Shown here: piece after piece, positions 13,315 through 28,300 of the stretch
Numbering within the stretch: position 1 is the first letter of the stretch
Layout: each line of letters starts with the position of its first letter
Source: Porites lobata
Taxonomy: Eukaryota; Cnidaria; Anthozoa; Scleractinia; Poritidae
Direction of reading: 5' to 3'
Assembly (NCBI GenBank): GCA_942486035.1
Contig: CALNXK010000007.1
Span: 3,804,001 to 3,868,000, forward strand
Length of the DNA: 64,000 nt
Program-made: the position numbers and the translations under genes
Notes under the pieces: generated by a model
Databases searched by the model: none
The model's input: the letters and a program-made list of their open reading frames with translations, nothing else
Told to the model about the DNA's origin: nothing

Positions 13315-16300
13315 GTAAGTACTTTATTGAAACCTGCAGCGTCTATACCACACCCACATCCAAGGCTGTCATTAAGGGCCAGGGGCAAGGGATTTTCCCA
13401 GCTTTTATGAATGTGACCTCCACGTACTTTTGTAGGAAAATAGACGAAAAATAGAACCAAACAAAATCCCTAGTTGTTGGATTCCGCGTCTACTTGTATC
13501 ATTAGCCTGGCAACTTGAAATTTTAATGACAGCCCTGCAGGTCACAGCATTTTTACAAAACAGTGTATTTTTTGTTGTGTTTTAATACCTCTCCCTGTGA
13601 ACTGGAAGCTCTGCATTGCATAAGTGCAGAGCTATCCCAGTTTTAGAGACTGTATTATTTTCTGCTCTACATATTTTGCTAAGTGTATTGTGGACTACAC
13701 TCGCAGCAAAATCAATCTAAAAATAACCTGGTTTGTAGAAGGTCTTTGACTCATGCAGGACAAAATAAGGTAGTTGAAAACTCCAGAAACAGTATAGGGG
13801 CACCTGCAGTTTAAATTTGGTCAGCTCTTTGTTGGCTTAATAATTTACAGTAACTTTCTCTTGTACTTTCAGCAAATTGAAACATGCTTGGTGATTCAAT
13901 TTATTCTGATTTTGAAATAGTTAGAATTGCTTGTTTGTATATGTTGTGGTCAATTTAGTTGTTGCCATGTCAACTGGGTGACTCGAATACTACGAATGCC
14001 AGTTATTCTGAAGAAATCAAAGCAGTACTTTTCAAACAAATGCAGCTACTTTTTTCAGGGATCCACGCATGTTCTTGTATAACCACAGCTCAATGAAATC
14101 TTTCCATAAACTAACTAAAGGCCCTTTTGTATGTTAAGGTATTCCAAACAATTATATCATTGTCTATTTAAATGTACGTTTTACTCCTTTGTTATGAAAC
14201 AAGATTAATTGATAACAAAAGCTTTTTAGAGATTGAAACCCCTAATCTTGCAAGGGTTGAAAACATGACATTGTCACTCTTTGTACAAGACATGATGCCT
14301 GATTAATTAATTTGGTTGCATTCTCATGATTGTAATATTGGAATAATTTGTGGGTGACATTCAATCCAATGCAAAATAGCTTAACTTCTGTGGAATTACG
14401 TATGTTATAAAAGTACAGGTAATTTCAGTCTGTACCTCCTCCCAATCAGCGGGATTTTTATGGAAAACTTTAACAATGAACACCATATACAAAACAAAAA
14501 GGAGTAGTTGAAGTTTATTGACTTTCAAAATGTCCTTCCTTTCATGTCTTAAGCTTGCTTTTTAAAAATATTTATATTATATTTTTTGCACAGCTCTTTA
14601 CAATGCAAGCCAGGGGGTAAAGATCAACAATAGGCACTCAAGCATGTAATATAACAGTTCAAAGAAGACTGAATAGGGAAATCAGTCCTCAAAAACACAG
14701 ATTACCTGTAATTAGAAATACCATTTACTTTGCACACCTCAATTAACCAGTTAATAGGGCAAATTAAAATATCACCAGCCATTAAAGAAGACTGAGTTAA
14801 ACAGAGATGAAAATGATGGGGTCTTAGTCTAGGATTTTGGTTGGAGTTGATGGCTGTCTCTGTTTGTTGTGGCTTGATTATGTTTGTATGCTACAATGAA
14901 GTCCACCCTTCGGAGTCACTAGGACATTGCACACGGCTTAAGTTTTGATTGATGGTGTTTCCTGTCTGTGGTTAGAGTCTTTGTTCTCAGTAAACAATAC
15001 TGTTAACATTATAAAAATTTTATATTGTGATGTGCTTCAAAGTCAAGTTGACTCTTATTGACTGATGCAGCTTATGAACAGTGCTTTAAAGAATGATATG
15101 ATGAAATGCTCCAAACTGTACACTGAAACTGTGCATAAGGATTATCAATCACACGCTTGAAAATATTACTGCAATTTCATCATAAACGTATAACATCTGA
15201 ATTATTGGTGCAATGGAGCATAAATGTTTCAAGTTTTTAGATGCTGTTCTTTCAAGATTCGCTTTGATCAGAATGTCAAGTGTGAAGTTTCACTGGACTT
15301 TTCATAAACACCTTATAAACACTCCAACAGAAGCCTAGCAAAAGTACATTATTTTATAAACAGGAAATTGTATATTTGTTTATTTAAGTTCATTAGACCA
15401 GCAAGTAGCAAAAGTGTTAAGAGCCAATTTGTGGTTAGAATTTATTGAAGCCACGTTCCAAGGTCAAGCTGATTACTCTTAATAATCAACAAGGCTGTTC
15501 AAAAAACAAACATATTTTGCCATGAAACCAGCACTTCCTGCAGAAAAATAGTCTGTTTAGAACTGAAAATATAATTCTTTGTGGGTTATATTTATTTACA
15601 TAACTTAGCCACTCTGATAAGCTTGGCATTAAGTCTTTTACAAACAGGTGGTGTAAGTTAATGTTCCATATACATGTAGACCACTTACAGTGTAAGAATA
15701 CCCGGGCTAAGTTACCCCAAGGATGTCCTCAACAAGGGATGCCCCAGGGATTCAAATAATAATAAAAAAAATTATTAGAGCATTCTGCAAATGAAATGGA
15801 CCGATGGCACGCATATTTTATTAATAAATTCATATTTTTTTGTTCTCAAACCGTCTTGAAGTTAATGATCTTATAGGATTTGGGACATTTTTTTGTTGCA
15901 TATTGTTATCTACACTGTATCTGTTAACTGTTCCTGTTACTTGATTATTATATGTATATCAGAAGTCTTGTTGGTTATGAATAAATGAGTACAGAATGGT
16001 AGATAATCTGATACAACTGCTATTGCTTTGTGTTTCCTTAGGATCTCAGGGCTCATGTGTTGAAAAATTTGCTGGATACAGAATCGTCTTATGTGCAGAA
16101 TCTTCAGTTTCTTGTATCGGTAGGTTTTATGTTGTTTTGCGCTCCTGTAATATGTATCTATGATAATGAATAATTCATAATTTATGGGTGTGAATAGTAA
16201 TGATGCTGCATTGACATAATTATCATAATTCATTATAAAGTGCCTTCGGGTCTTGGAAACCAAATATTCCATGACACATTTCTAAGAAATGAAAGCAACA

Positions 16301-19300
16301 GTTATTAAACAGTTCTCCATGTCTTTGCTACTGTTCATGTGTATGTTTTACAGGAGGTTGAAAGGAGAGTTAAGTAAATGACTCAAGTTATAAGATACAG
16401 TGACCATGAGGTTTTGAATTTAAAGTAGAGGATCAATTGAGTGCATGAGTAGATCAGTACTTAAGATTATGGGATTATAAGATATAAAGTATTACTTTTG
16501 AAATGGATATTATCAAGTAAAATGATTTTCTAAACATCTACTAGCTTTTTAATCACACCTCAAACATAAGTACACAATTACAGTTTTGAAGGTGTCAAGT
16601 GGAAAGAAAGCTGCATCTTTGGCATGATCCATTGTCTGAAAGTGTCAGATTTCTGTTAATGAACATTGTGTACTGTTATTTGAAACTTGGAGATATGTGA
16701 TGCAGCCCTTGCTTGAGAAATTTATATAGAAAATGTTGGAAACATTCCATAAAATGAAATCAATAATACGGTAGAATGGGACTTTTTTTGCATTGTTCTA
16801 TCGGTGGCTACATTGTATCTTCAATATTATACTTTTTTGCATGGTGGACAATTTTAGAGGGCATGTATTAACAATGGCACTATTCTTTATTGTCTACGCT
16901 GGTTTCATCTAAAATGAGGTAGTTTATATACATTTATTAATTGCTTTTATGTGTGGGTAATAGATCTCTAATTCTTGCAATTTCTGAATACTCAAACAAC
17001 TGAATATAAAATAATGGTTAGAATTGTAAATTTTGCTTGCCATTGCCTGAAGACCTATGAAGTAAATGTGGTTATGAATACATGTGTAGGATTAAGCATT
17101 GTTAAAAATTGGTGGAATGAAGTATTATTTCAGAGAGAAATTTGTGTTTTCATGCACATGTGAATTATGACTCAATCATCAAAACATGTATGACACTGAT
17201 TGCAGGATTAGAGCCTACTAAAATGTTAAGAATTCAGTAAATTGGGAACACTTAAGAGCTTGAAATAGAGAAGTATTGTGTTGCAAATAGGTGACAAAAG
17301 AAAAACACAATAAGATTTAAAACAAATAAATAAGGCTCTCTTTAGGGTAACTTGTCATGCTTTGGCTTCCCTTTAAAAAAGCCACTTCCTACACAACATG
17401 GATCAGCAACCATAATACTCTTTTAACTCCTACTATGTATTGTTCGGATCCTTTTTTAATTAATTAGCCCTGCTTGGTTTCCATGCCCAAGTAAAATAAA
17501 CATGTCCTTTCAGCACACACACAGTTGGTAATTTTGTTTCCCTTAGCAGAAAGAAGACTTTTTGTTTGATTGTCTCCGACATGTTTTAATTTCCTGTTTA
17601 CTTTGCTGTCTGCTTCTAAATTCCTTCTGTATTATTTTTTTGTTAATCAGGGCAAATTTCCTCTTCCTTTTGCTTTCTAGTTTTGGAAACTGTCTTTAAG
17701 AGGAGGAAATGTTATGCAATTTTAATTAACTTCAATGAATTTGTGGTTGTAATCCTGTTTTGTGGCTATTTAAGTGAAACACGGAGCCAGTTGGTTATGT
17801 GCCTTTTCTTGAACTTTGAACAAGGAGTGAAAGATAAAACAAACAAGGAAATAGCATCACAGCAGACTTATGTGCTAAGTACATGAAGCTGTGTTAAACA
17901 AGATAATGAGTAGAAGAGACCAAGCAAGTTTAAGCAAGTGGTTTTAGTCTTGCTTATGCAGAAAGTTTTGTTAAAAACTGCTTCAAAAAATTTACCAAGG
18001 ATCTCTAGACCGATCCTTGAGTATCTTCTGTGCGAGCATTACTGTTGTTACGGAACATTACCTTTAGATCTGTCTAAACTCACTTCTTCCTAAAACTTGC
18101 TGACAGTTGTATCTTACTTTTTTCACATCTTTCTTATTTTGCTGTACAGTAAACAATTGCTAAAAAGAACCTACTATTTTAAAGTCTGGCAAAATAGGTT
18201 CTTGTATTTTGGGTTACTTAGTGGCAATTTAGGCTAAGCAGGTTCTTAATTTTTTATGAAGGAGATAATAGATTGTTGATTACAAGAAAAAATAAACTTT
18301 TTACTTATTAACAATATTATTGTATCATTATAACCCTAGCAAAACTGATTACCAAGTTAATACTTAGTTTAGTATGCTCTTGTTGTACTTAAATTTATGA
18401 TCTCAAAGTTACACTCCGTGGTTAAATTGTTTATCAGAATTTAACTGTAACCCACATGTAAGAATCTGCTTGACCTTGCTTGGCTAAACAATTTCTTGTA
18501 TTTTTGGGTATTAAAGTGGCAAATTTCTGCCAGAAGGTTCTTAATTGACAGGTTCTTATTAGCGGGTGTTTACTGTAACTGTTTTTAATTTGTTCTTTTT
18601 CCCCCTCTTTCTGGTTTCTTGGTTTTATATCAAACAAAACCTTATTCGTATTATAGGGGCTAACTAGAAAACCAAAATGGTTTAATTGGCCACGGCACCA
18701 TATTCGAATTTGAAAATTAATATCAAATAGAAATGTTTATCACTATAAACAAATAAAGGTCAGAAATTTACTTAACAATTAATGAATGAGGCTGAGCATC
18801 TTATGAAGAATTACGGAGATCGAGGAGGGTGTTATCTGTCGAGGTCCTAGGCCGAGGCGGATAACACCCTCCGAGATCTCCATAATTCTTCATAAGATAC
18901 AAAAGCTGAATTCAATAATTGTTTTATTATTCATTCAAAATAATTCCTAGTTTAAAAACATAGCTAAAAGAAGTTTACCTACATCGATATTAAGTTTATC
19001 TTCGATAGTTTACGTTTAGGTTTGTCCAGCTGCGCAAATATTCTCCAAATAGCAGATGTCGCCTTCCGAGTTGTCTTTATGCTGTTTTCGCTATGTTTTT
19101 AGTCATTATTTCGCCTAGTTTCAGCTGCACTAATACAGTGTAGTTCTTAAATGAAACGAGTGAAGTGTCTGCCATTTTAGTTTTTACAATGAAAACAACT
19201 CAATGTCATCCCCAGGTCTTCTTGGTTAACGGTGCATTAACCCGTAGAAGGCTGCATTTTGGACGTTATTTCCTCGTTAAACAAAAATTTCTTCCAAATT

Positions 19301-22300
19301 TGGTCATCAGTAACTGGTTATGGTGAATTATGCGTGTGTTTTTAGCCAATCAGAATTGGGGAAATATTTTGAATGAATAATAATACTAGTTAATCACTTA
19401 GAGGAGAATAAATTGAATTGAATTAAACTCTGATTAGATCTGTATAATTTTCACTTACTAGAGCTACTACAAAGCACTGAAGAAACAGGAAAATGCAGGG
19501 ATTGTGGATACTGCACAAGTAGACGAAATGTTTTATCAAATTCCTGAAATTCTTCTCTGCCATGAGTTTTTCCTCCAGCAACTTCAAGCCAGGGTTAATG
19601 AATGGCATGACAAGCAAAAGATTGGCGACATCTTTGTTTCCACGGTAACTATTCTAAATATTAATTGATACAACTTGTTTTCTCTTCAAATTTTAACCCT
19701 CACTGTTAAATTTCTGTTAACGAAATATCAAGCAGTGATTGTTGCAGAAAAAAAATTGTCTATAATGCTTTATCAAGACTACCCTGCATGGGATTGGTAA
19801 AAAGTGCATGGAGGAGTGTCATCTCTTCGTCTCCTATGCCTGTCTATGCCTCCAGCTATCGTAGTTGAATCAAGGCATTTTCTGAAAACTGGCCCAAATT
19901 GCAAAACACCATTTACAGTGTTACTATACTAGACAAAGTTGACCAATTGGATCACAGGAAAAGAACAGTACATTCTAAGAAAGTTAGTTGTCAATCATAA
20001 TCGAAATAAACAACATGGATCAAAATCAACCAATTGCAACCTACAGACCTGACCTTTTAAACCCACTGAAAAAAGTCCATGTTTCCTGAGAGGTCCGTTA
20101 GAACGAATGACGCAGGCAAAAACTGTAAGACTGTTAAATTTTTTACATGAGGTCATTATGTTTTTGAAATGTGCTGCAATGGTACAGCTTCTCTCAAACA
20201 AATATGTTTCCTGGGTGTTGTACGTAAAGTCTCAAACAGAAACACATTGTCTGGTGAAACATTTGCTTTATTGAAAACTGTTTGCTATCAATGTTTGAAT
20301 TTTGTGCTTTGAGTAACTTACATACATACATACATACATACACTTTATTGATGCTCCCTAAGTGGGCTTTTCAGCTCAATAGAATAAAAAAAAATACAAA
20401 TATATAAATTAATTGAGAATGTAAATACAATAATGGGCGATTCCAGAAAATATCCATACCATACCACGGACGGCTTCTAGGATTTCCGAAGGGGAGGGGG
20501 GGTTCACGATTATGGAATTCTGAGGGCATGGGGGGGTGGTATTTACGATTGGATATCCGAAGGTACTGGTGAATTCCACAGGTGGGATTTCTGGAGTAGA
20601 AAGTGTAGAGTGAGTTCCTTGAAAACGGTATTGTTGTGGACTTTTGTAGTTCGTAAATAATCCACGAACGTATGACCGCGGAAGCAGAAGACAAGGATCG
20701 ATAGATCAGACACGTGTTTACGCTCATAACTTATACAAGTGAACAGTAAAACGTGGGTTTCACATTTACCTTGATGAATTTCTTGTCACATGAATAAATC
20801 TTACCGCTTGCAAATTTCTTGGACCGTCGGAGGGCAATCGGAGGAAGACTCGGGAGAACGAGGTCTGTTGTTTGTGGGCTAAACATTGTGAAGGAATAAT
20901 TTGAAGGGTTTAGAGAAGGGAATGTCCTCGGAAAATGTAAGAAATCCCTTAATTGCCCCCAAAATAAACAAGTCTCATGATTTTCCTTATACTCGACCTA
21001 ATCTTTTATCATGATACATTTCATGTACACTACATGAGACATATGGGTTGAGAACACTTTTCGTGAACACTACATGACGTATAAAAGGACGCAACAAGAC
21101 TCGACGGTATATTTGACCGCTGAAAGATTTTAACTGTCTGAATTTGAGCTATTCTGCTTTGTAAACGTCAAAACAGCACAAGAAAATAAAGAGGAGTAAA
21201 ACTGCCGTAAATGGTGTTTATTATTATAGCCAAATTCGGACTTAAAAAGAAGTTTTTACAGCCTGGTCACTAGCGGTAGGTTTTTCTTGTCGTGAAGAGT
21301 AAAGCTTGTCGCCTAGCGCCGCTAGATCACAGCCCTGAGGAGGCATAGATTCATGTTCGTTTGTTCATATAGGCGTTGCTAAGTCGAAAATGTACTTCCC
21401 AAAAAAAACGGAAATTCTGAAGGGGAGGGGGGGTTCACGATTATGGAATTCTGAGGGCATGGGGGGGTAACGCATTTTGGAATTTCCGAAGGCAAGGGGG
21501 GTTTAAAACATGGAAGCCGTCCGTGGTATGGTATGGATATTTTCTGGAATCGCCCAATATTATAATTACAAAATATATATCAATAATATAATATAATATA
21601 TCAACTTAATAAAACATTTGCAAGATGACGTCTAAAATTCCTGGGGCATTTTAAGGACTTAATGTTATCATTCAAGGAGTTCCAGAGTTTGGCTCCTCTG
21701 AAAGCAAAGGAGCGCTGCCCTGTTGACAGGCGACATAAAGGTATATCCAAAGCACCAGATGATCGAGTTTGTCTATTATGGACATGAGAACGTGATTTAA
21801 ACATATCAGCAAGATAGTCTGGAACAAGCTTGTTAATACATTTGTGCATCATAGTAGCGTCATTTAGAATGAGTTTCTCTCTAATAGGAAGCCATTTCAA
21901 CGATCGCAACCCATCCGAAATATGGTCATACTTTCTTAGTCCCAGAATAATTCGCCCAGCAAAGTTTTGGACTTTTTGTAACTTGTCAATATTGCTGCTG
22001 CTGGTATTACTCCAGACAGTTGAACAATATTGGAGTTTACTAAAGACAAATGAATTTATTACTAACAGAAGTGTTTTCCTATCCAGGAGGTGCTTGATTC
22101 TGTTAATTTGGTACAATTTAAAAAGGCATTTAGAGGCAATCTCAGTGATATGTTGGTTATAACTGAGGCGTGTGTCGAGAAGAACACCCAAGTCCTTAAC
22201 GACAGGCACAGGTGTTATTTCCTTGTCAAAAAGTGTTATACTGAATGATGACAGTTTCTTTAAAAGTTGTGGTAATCCAACAGCTAGAACCTTAGTTTTG

Positions 22301-25300
22301 TCCGGATTAATCAAAAGAGAGTTTTTACAGCACCACTGAGATATTCTCGTAAGATCTTCGTTTAAGGCGAGGATGGACGTGGGTAATTCGGCAGGTGAAA
22401 AGGACAAATACAATTTACAATCATCAACATAGGAGGCAGATAGACAACGTTTAGGAACAGAAAGGAGGTCGTTAACATAGATTGTAAACAAAACCGGACC
22501 TAAAATAGAGCCTTGCGGAACTCCGAACTCAAGTGGGAGTACTTTAGAAACTGCGCCACCAATTCGAACGCACTGTTGTCGGTTAGAAAGGTAACTCTGA
22601 AACCAATCCAACGCACCCTGGGAAAAATCGAGATTTTGTAGCTTGGATAATAAGATGTCGGTCGATACTATCAAATGCTTTAGACATATCTAATAAGACC
22701 ATGATGGAAACTTTCTTGTTATCCATAGCCTGGAGCAACTGATCTGTAACGTACAACAGAGCTGTTTCTGTCGAGTGAAGCTTTCTATTTCCGCTCTGAT
22801 GTGCTGCCAGTTTATTATTTCTAATTAGATGCTCCATAAGTTGTCCATGTACCAACCTTTCAGTGACTTTTGAGACTATTGGTAATAATGAGATGGGGCG
22901 ATAGTTGTTAGGGACATCTGGATTACCGCATTTGAGAATAGGTGTAACCTCTGCTGTTTTCCATGCACGTGCAAATGTGTTGGTAACAAAGGAGTTATTC
23001 ACAATGTGGGTAATTGTTGTTAGCGTACTGGGTAAACTGTCTTTAAGAATTGATTTACTGTTGACTTACTGGGTAAACTGTCTTTAAGAATTGATTTACT
23101 GTTTTATTACAAGCTACTGATTGACACACAACCAACTTTCTTGGAATGTATTGTTAATTTATTGTAATCTGATTGGTCAACTTTGTCTAAGTGGCCCTAG
23201 TTACAGTAGTCGCACTGTAACTTACTAGCCTCATTATTTGTTTTACTAGTTTACCAAGTGTTTCTTGGTGGATGCATACAGTGCCTTCATTAACCACTTC
23301 CTACAAGCCAGAGCAGCAGTTAGAGTGGCCACAATGTCCAGACCAGCTTTTGTGCGTTATATGGAGGTACATCAGAATTTTTTTCTTTCTGTCATCACTG
23401 TCATCATGCCTTTCTTTTCTCTGCAAGGAGATCAAGGCCTTAATTATCACTATAGCTGTAATCACCTGCTTATGTTGAGATGAGTCCATGTACAGCTCAA
23501 ATAGACTATCCCAAATGACCAGTTCAAGGAAGGTCATGGGTTTTATTCCTGTCTGATGAGAATTTCACTTCGTTTGTCTCACACTCAACAGCGATTTCCT
23601 AATAAACCAAGTGACTCCTAAAATTTATTGTGAAATTTATAGTAGCCCTCTCATGTTGATATTAACTTGGCAATCAGCCATAATCGACCCCTGGTGATTC
23701 TCCATTAGGCTTTTTATCTTTTTATGAAAACCTAACATTTTAATGAACTGAAACTTACTGCCCAGTGCCTCAGTAAAAACGGTTAGAACTAGTTAGTTTA
23801 ATAAGGGACCTTTACTTAAAATCTAAACTCAACTTACACTTTTGGTAAAAACTTGGCCTCCTATAGTGTGTGTGTTTGGTTGTATCTTTTAGCAATGTTC
23901 TCGTGATCATAAAGAAAAGTTAACTCTCCAAGACTTGATGATCATGCCAGTACAAAGAATCCCTCGATATGAACTTATACTGAAGGTAAGCAATCTATGC
24001 ATGCAAGTTGCCACTAGGGTATTGTTTATTTCTGCATAGTATCGCACAGTGTGTACAATGAAATATGACTTTTCATCAATAGACCAGTTAAGCTTCATCC
24101 ACGTCGGTTATATGACACTGACTTGACAACCTTCACCTTCACAACCTTACTGGGCAAGACTTCACCTTCTGGGGCTGCAGTAATTTGACTGAATTAAGGT
24201 CAAGGTAGACTCTCAAAAATTGAAGTTTATTTAATTCTTATGCCATTAATTCTAGGACATGATAAAACACACCCCACATGATCACCCTGATCATGGCAGC
24301 CTGCAGCTTGCTCTGGGAGAGATCAAGACATTAGCAGACAGAATGAACAGAGGAGAAAAGGAGGTGGACCAGGCTGAGAGGGAAGCTGAGAGACTCCGTG
24401 ATCTTGAAGCAACAATTGAAGGCATGACTGAGGTATTGTCAGTTATTTTTGTAGCTGTTCCTACCCTGACTACAATTTAAATACTGAATGTATGTGTTAC
24501 TACCCTGGTTCATTCATCACAGTTGTGGTATACATTTGATGGAGAAAATATCTCTTGAAAATCATCAACAATAAATGATGAGCCCCAAGCACTTTCAAGT
24601 TGGAATATTTCAGGGCTGAGGGGTTGTGAAAAATTTTTCAACACAAGAAGATCGAAATTTCTTATCTTCTAGTGGCCATGTTATGTTCTCTGTAACATTC
24701 TATGTGCTACAGGGTTCATACAAAAAACTGCAACCATTTTTAAGGACCTTCCAAGGACTTTTCAAGGGCCACATTTGAGTTTCTAGGACCACCTACTTTG
24801 TGGAAATTCTGGAGGGGTGGGTGGTGGGGGGTTCATCAGTTCCTTACAAATATGGAAAATCCATGGAGGTGGGGGGGGTCCTAGGTGAAAATCTCTCTGT
24901 GGTGGGATATGGATATTTTCTGGAACCACACATTTATGATTTATATTCCGTCTTGGACAACCAAAAAGCATTTAAAACCACTTTCCATGCCACTACATTC
25001 AAAGTTGAAGAAAATTCAAGACTTGCACAGAAATTTAAGGACTTTTCAAGGAAAAATGGAATTCAAGGACTTTTTAAGGACTACTCCTAAAATTCAAGGG
25101 TTTTTCAAGACTGTGCGGACCCTGTGCAATACCAAACCATTTCACCATTTTTTTAAAGCTAAAGGCAGGACCACATGTAACCATAGCAACAGTGTCCTTT
25201 TCACATGTGAAGACAACATATTATTTTTATGTGTTGAGATATCATGTTTTGCGGAAAGGTACACCTGGTATGTCATTGGTGTTTATAATAAAAACCCATG

Positions 25301-28300
25301 CACACTGCTGAACAACATATACGACCATTTCGAGAAAGGTTATTGGAAAAAGTGCACATGACAATCCCGAAACGTATTGTGGGTGGTTTTGAAATTTGAA
25401 GGAATGGCACGAGAGGCCATGGACGTATGTTTGCAAATGCTAAAGGAAAGCAACAATAGAAGATTCAACAGCTACAGTGTCAGGAACAGTGTATTGATCA
25501 TATCCCATATTACCTTTTGGGATTAACTCGTGTGCATTTTTTCTGACAACCTTTCTCACAATAAATTGTAGTTGTATGTAAGTACCTGAGTATTAAATAA
25601 AAGTTGTTTCATTGGCAGCTTGTTACTCCTACGCGGCGGTTGATACGGCAAGACTTGGTGGCTGAAGTTGTAAGTACTTGTTAACACATCTACCAATGTT
25701 GAAAAAAGAGCCGATACATGAGTGAGATAAATAAAATTTTTTCCTCAAATCAGAGCAGTAACAGTTGGGATACGAGCAACAATTTATTGTAAAACTTCAA
25801 CTTGTATATAAGTCCATTCTGTTTCTAGTACACCTTACTGGGTCTGTTGGTACCCTTAACTATATACGTACATTGATCAAAGGCCCAAGAACAAGACAAA
25901 AAAAACAGAGAAAAGAAAAGAAAAGAGAAAAAGAAAATATTCTATAAAACTCAAGTTATTGCAGTTCTGCCATTACTTCTTGGCCATATTGCAGTGCTTA
26001 ATACCATTAATACTTTGTCTGCAACTGCTTTTTTACTTCTTTAATACATTATAAGAGAGAGGTGTTGGATTTCTCCACATTATATAAGGAATAGATCCAC
26101 AAAGGGCACTTTGTTGATCTTCTTTGTTTATTTCAACAGAAAGGAAATATGACTAAGAAAGATCGCTGCCTATTCCTGTTCAATGACATGCTGGCTTGTG
26201 CAACTGTCAAGAGAAAAGCTAATGCTCTACGAAGAGGCTCATTAAGCATGTAAGTCCATACACTATCCACAGAGCACTAACTAAGTGTTCTCTTGATTCC
26301 CATTACAAAAATCATTTTCTTTGGTTTCTTTCCTAGATTTTCTGGTTCAGGAACAGAGTTTAACAAATATAAACTACTTTGGAGACTTCACCTTGAATAT
26401 GTGGAAATTTACAAATGTAAGTAGTGCTCTCTTTTGCAAGCTTCCAGACATGTGTGTGTAACACATGGACTAACTTTATACTCTTTTATCCTTTCTGCTT
26501 ATGCTACCTTAGAAATACATGCTCATTCTCTACAAAAAAAAGTGAACAAAATAATATACAGTTAAACCTCTATACACGACCACCCCTTGTGAGCAATCAC
26601 CTATTCAAAAACCCTAAAATTTGCCCGGTCAAATCACTGCATTAATTTTGAGACCTTCCCTAAATGACCACCTCTTGTAAGTGACGGCAACCACCTTTTG
26701 GATGATGGTTTTAAAATTTTCCATTGTTTTTATCCTCTTGTAAGTGGCCACTGGAGCTTTGTTTGTTGTATGTACTTCACTTATCAGAGTGTGCAAGAAA
26801 CTTTTGCGACAACATGAAACTAGGCATATTGTCAATATTAGAAATTGCATGCAATGAATTCTTTTCTAAGATGTAGATATGCGCGGTTCCCTTCTAGGAG
26901 GGGACCCTTTGTGGTTTGATTCATGGAAGTGACCACTTCCCGTGTAGTGGTGTAACAATTAATCGAATTCTCAATTAATCGTGATTATGACCGTTCGGTT
27001 CGATTCACGATTCTTTGCCTCCACGTTTTTGATTTTGGTTCGATTTTTGCACACATTTTCCAGGGTGCCCTCAGTGAGTTATTATATTCTAAAATAAGAA
27101 TCCAGAACTCTTTAATGTGTGTTTTTTATCGATGAGCAAAGACAATAGCAGTTGGTGTGCAATTTTGTGTTGCCTGGTAAAAATGCTGTCCTTCAACCTC
27201 CCCTTGAGAATTTCCAAATAAGGCAAACCATCTTTGTCAGGATCTCAAACATGGCGACGAACCAAGCAACTGTGAATCCTCCTGTGCCTGTTATTATTCT
27301 CATATTGAGGGTTTAGGGTTGTATGTTGTTTACATTACGCGTTATGTTGTAAGAATTGAGAAACTTTTACATAATCGAATTGAAATAATCGAAATCGAAT
27401 CGAATCGAATCGCAATGAAAATGAATCGTTACACCCCTATTCCCGTGTAAGGGACCATTAAATCTTTGCATTTTGGGTGGTTGCTTACGGGGGTTTGCCT
27501 GAAATTATAATGCCAACAAACAAACTGACCGCATACCTATAACTCATTGTTATGTCTTGATGATTTTGTTGTATGCAGCATCTCCTGAAGCTCAGAGGCG
27601 GAATAGTTTAGAAAAACAGTTGGAGAAGCTTGATAACGATATGTCATCACTCAGCAAGATCAGTGCCTTGGCTGACACTCTTACGATAGGACATGTGGTA
27701 AATATATACTGTTGATGTACCTTTTCAGTCTCGATTATGTTCAAAACAAAAAAGACAAATGATTTTTCATTGTCATTGCCTCAATGCACAGGTCATGGAA
27801 AAACCTGGAAAGTCATGAAAATTAATTTACAAAAATTCTTTTTCCAGGCCTGAATTATGTGTGGTAAGTTACTACAGATGTCAATGCACAGGGCTGTCAA
27901 TAAGGGGCGGTAGCTGGCCAAAACTGCCGGCTAGTTAGCCATCCTTAGCCAGCTACTTTTATCTCCTTCTACATGTACCATAACTGCTAACAAAAATTGA
28001 GCACCATCGACTAAAATTATAAACCACCCCTTTCCCAGTTTTGAATGACATTGAACGCATATTTAAACAGGCTTGGATCTGTGAAATGTTCAAACCATGC
28101 GATGTCATGGAACAGCTGGGACATTTCGATGGCATTGTTCCCAGTCTTGTGTGTATTCTGATGAAACGATGGTGGCAACCGCGGTGGAAAATACCTTTTG
28201 AAAACCCCTGGAAATTGCATTTCTGAGACTCTAAATTTCAAAATGTCCCTAGACGCCTCAGCCCTCAAGAAATTATGCCTTTGGTGTGAGTTCCGCCAAC

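Larger units (their letters stand above)
20321..23103 (-). mobile_element. 5'-truncated CR1/L2-like non-LTR retrotransposon, interrupted by a MITE
   Basis: Reading on the minus strand, the element runs from a 5'-truncated reverse-transcriptase ORF (about 23070 to 21601) into a 3' UTR. The UTR is split by an inserted MITE at 20437-21556. It resumes with a conserved-looking end (CCCACTTAGGGAGCATCAATAAAGTG) and finishes in a (GTAT)n microsatellite at 20321-20341. A microsatellite tail rather than poly(A) is typical of the CR1/L2/jockey superfamily. It lies antisense in ARHGEF17-like intron 4. Border coordinates are approximate. Confidence 0.8.
16042..24432 (+). other. ARHGEF17-like exons 3-7: DH (RhoGEF) catalytic domain
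   Basis: Five phase-0 exons make a 216-residue DH domain. It opens with a CR1-type helix, HVLKNLLDTESSYVQNLQFL. The middle carries the QIPEILLCHEFFL helix. The CR3 segment, LQDLMIMPVQRIPRYELILK, spans exons 6-7 and continues DMIKHTPHDHPDH. These are the surfaces known to contact switch regions of Rho GTPases, and the exchange-critical CR1 glutamate and the CR3 PxQRIxRYxLxLK pattern are present. The domain therefore looks catalytically competent. Its introns hold most of the mobile elements in this gene. Confidence 0.93.
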
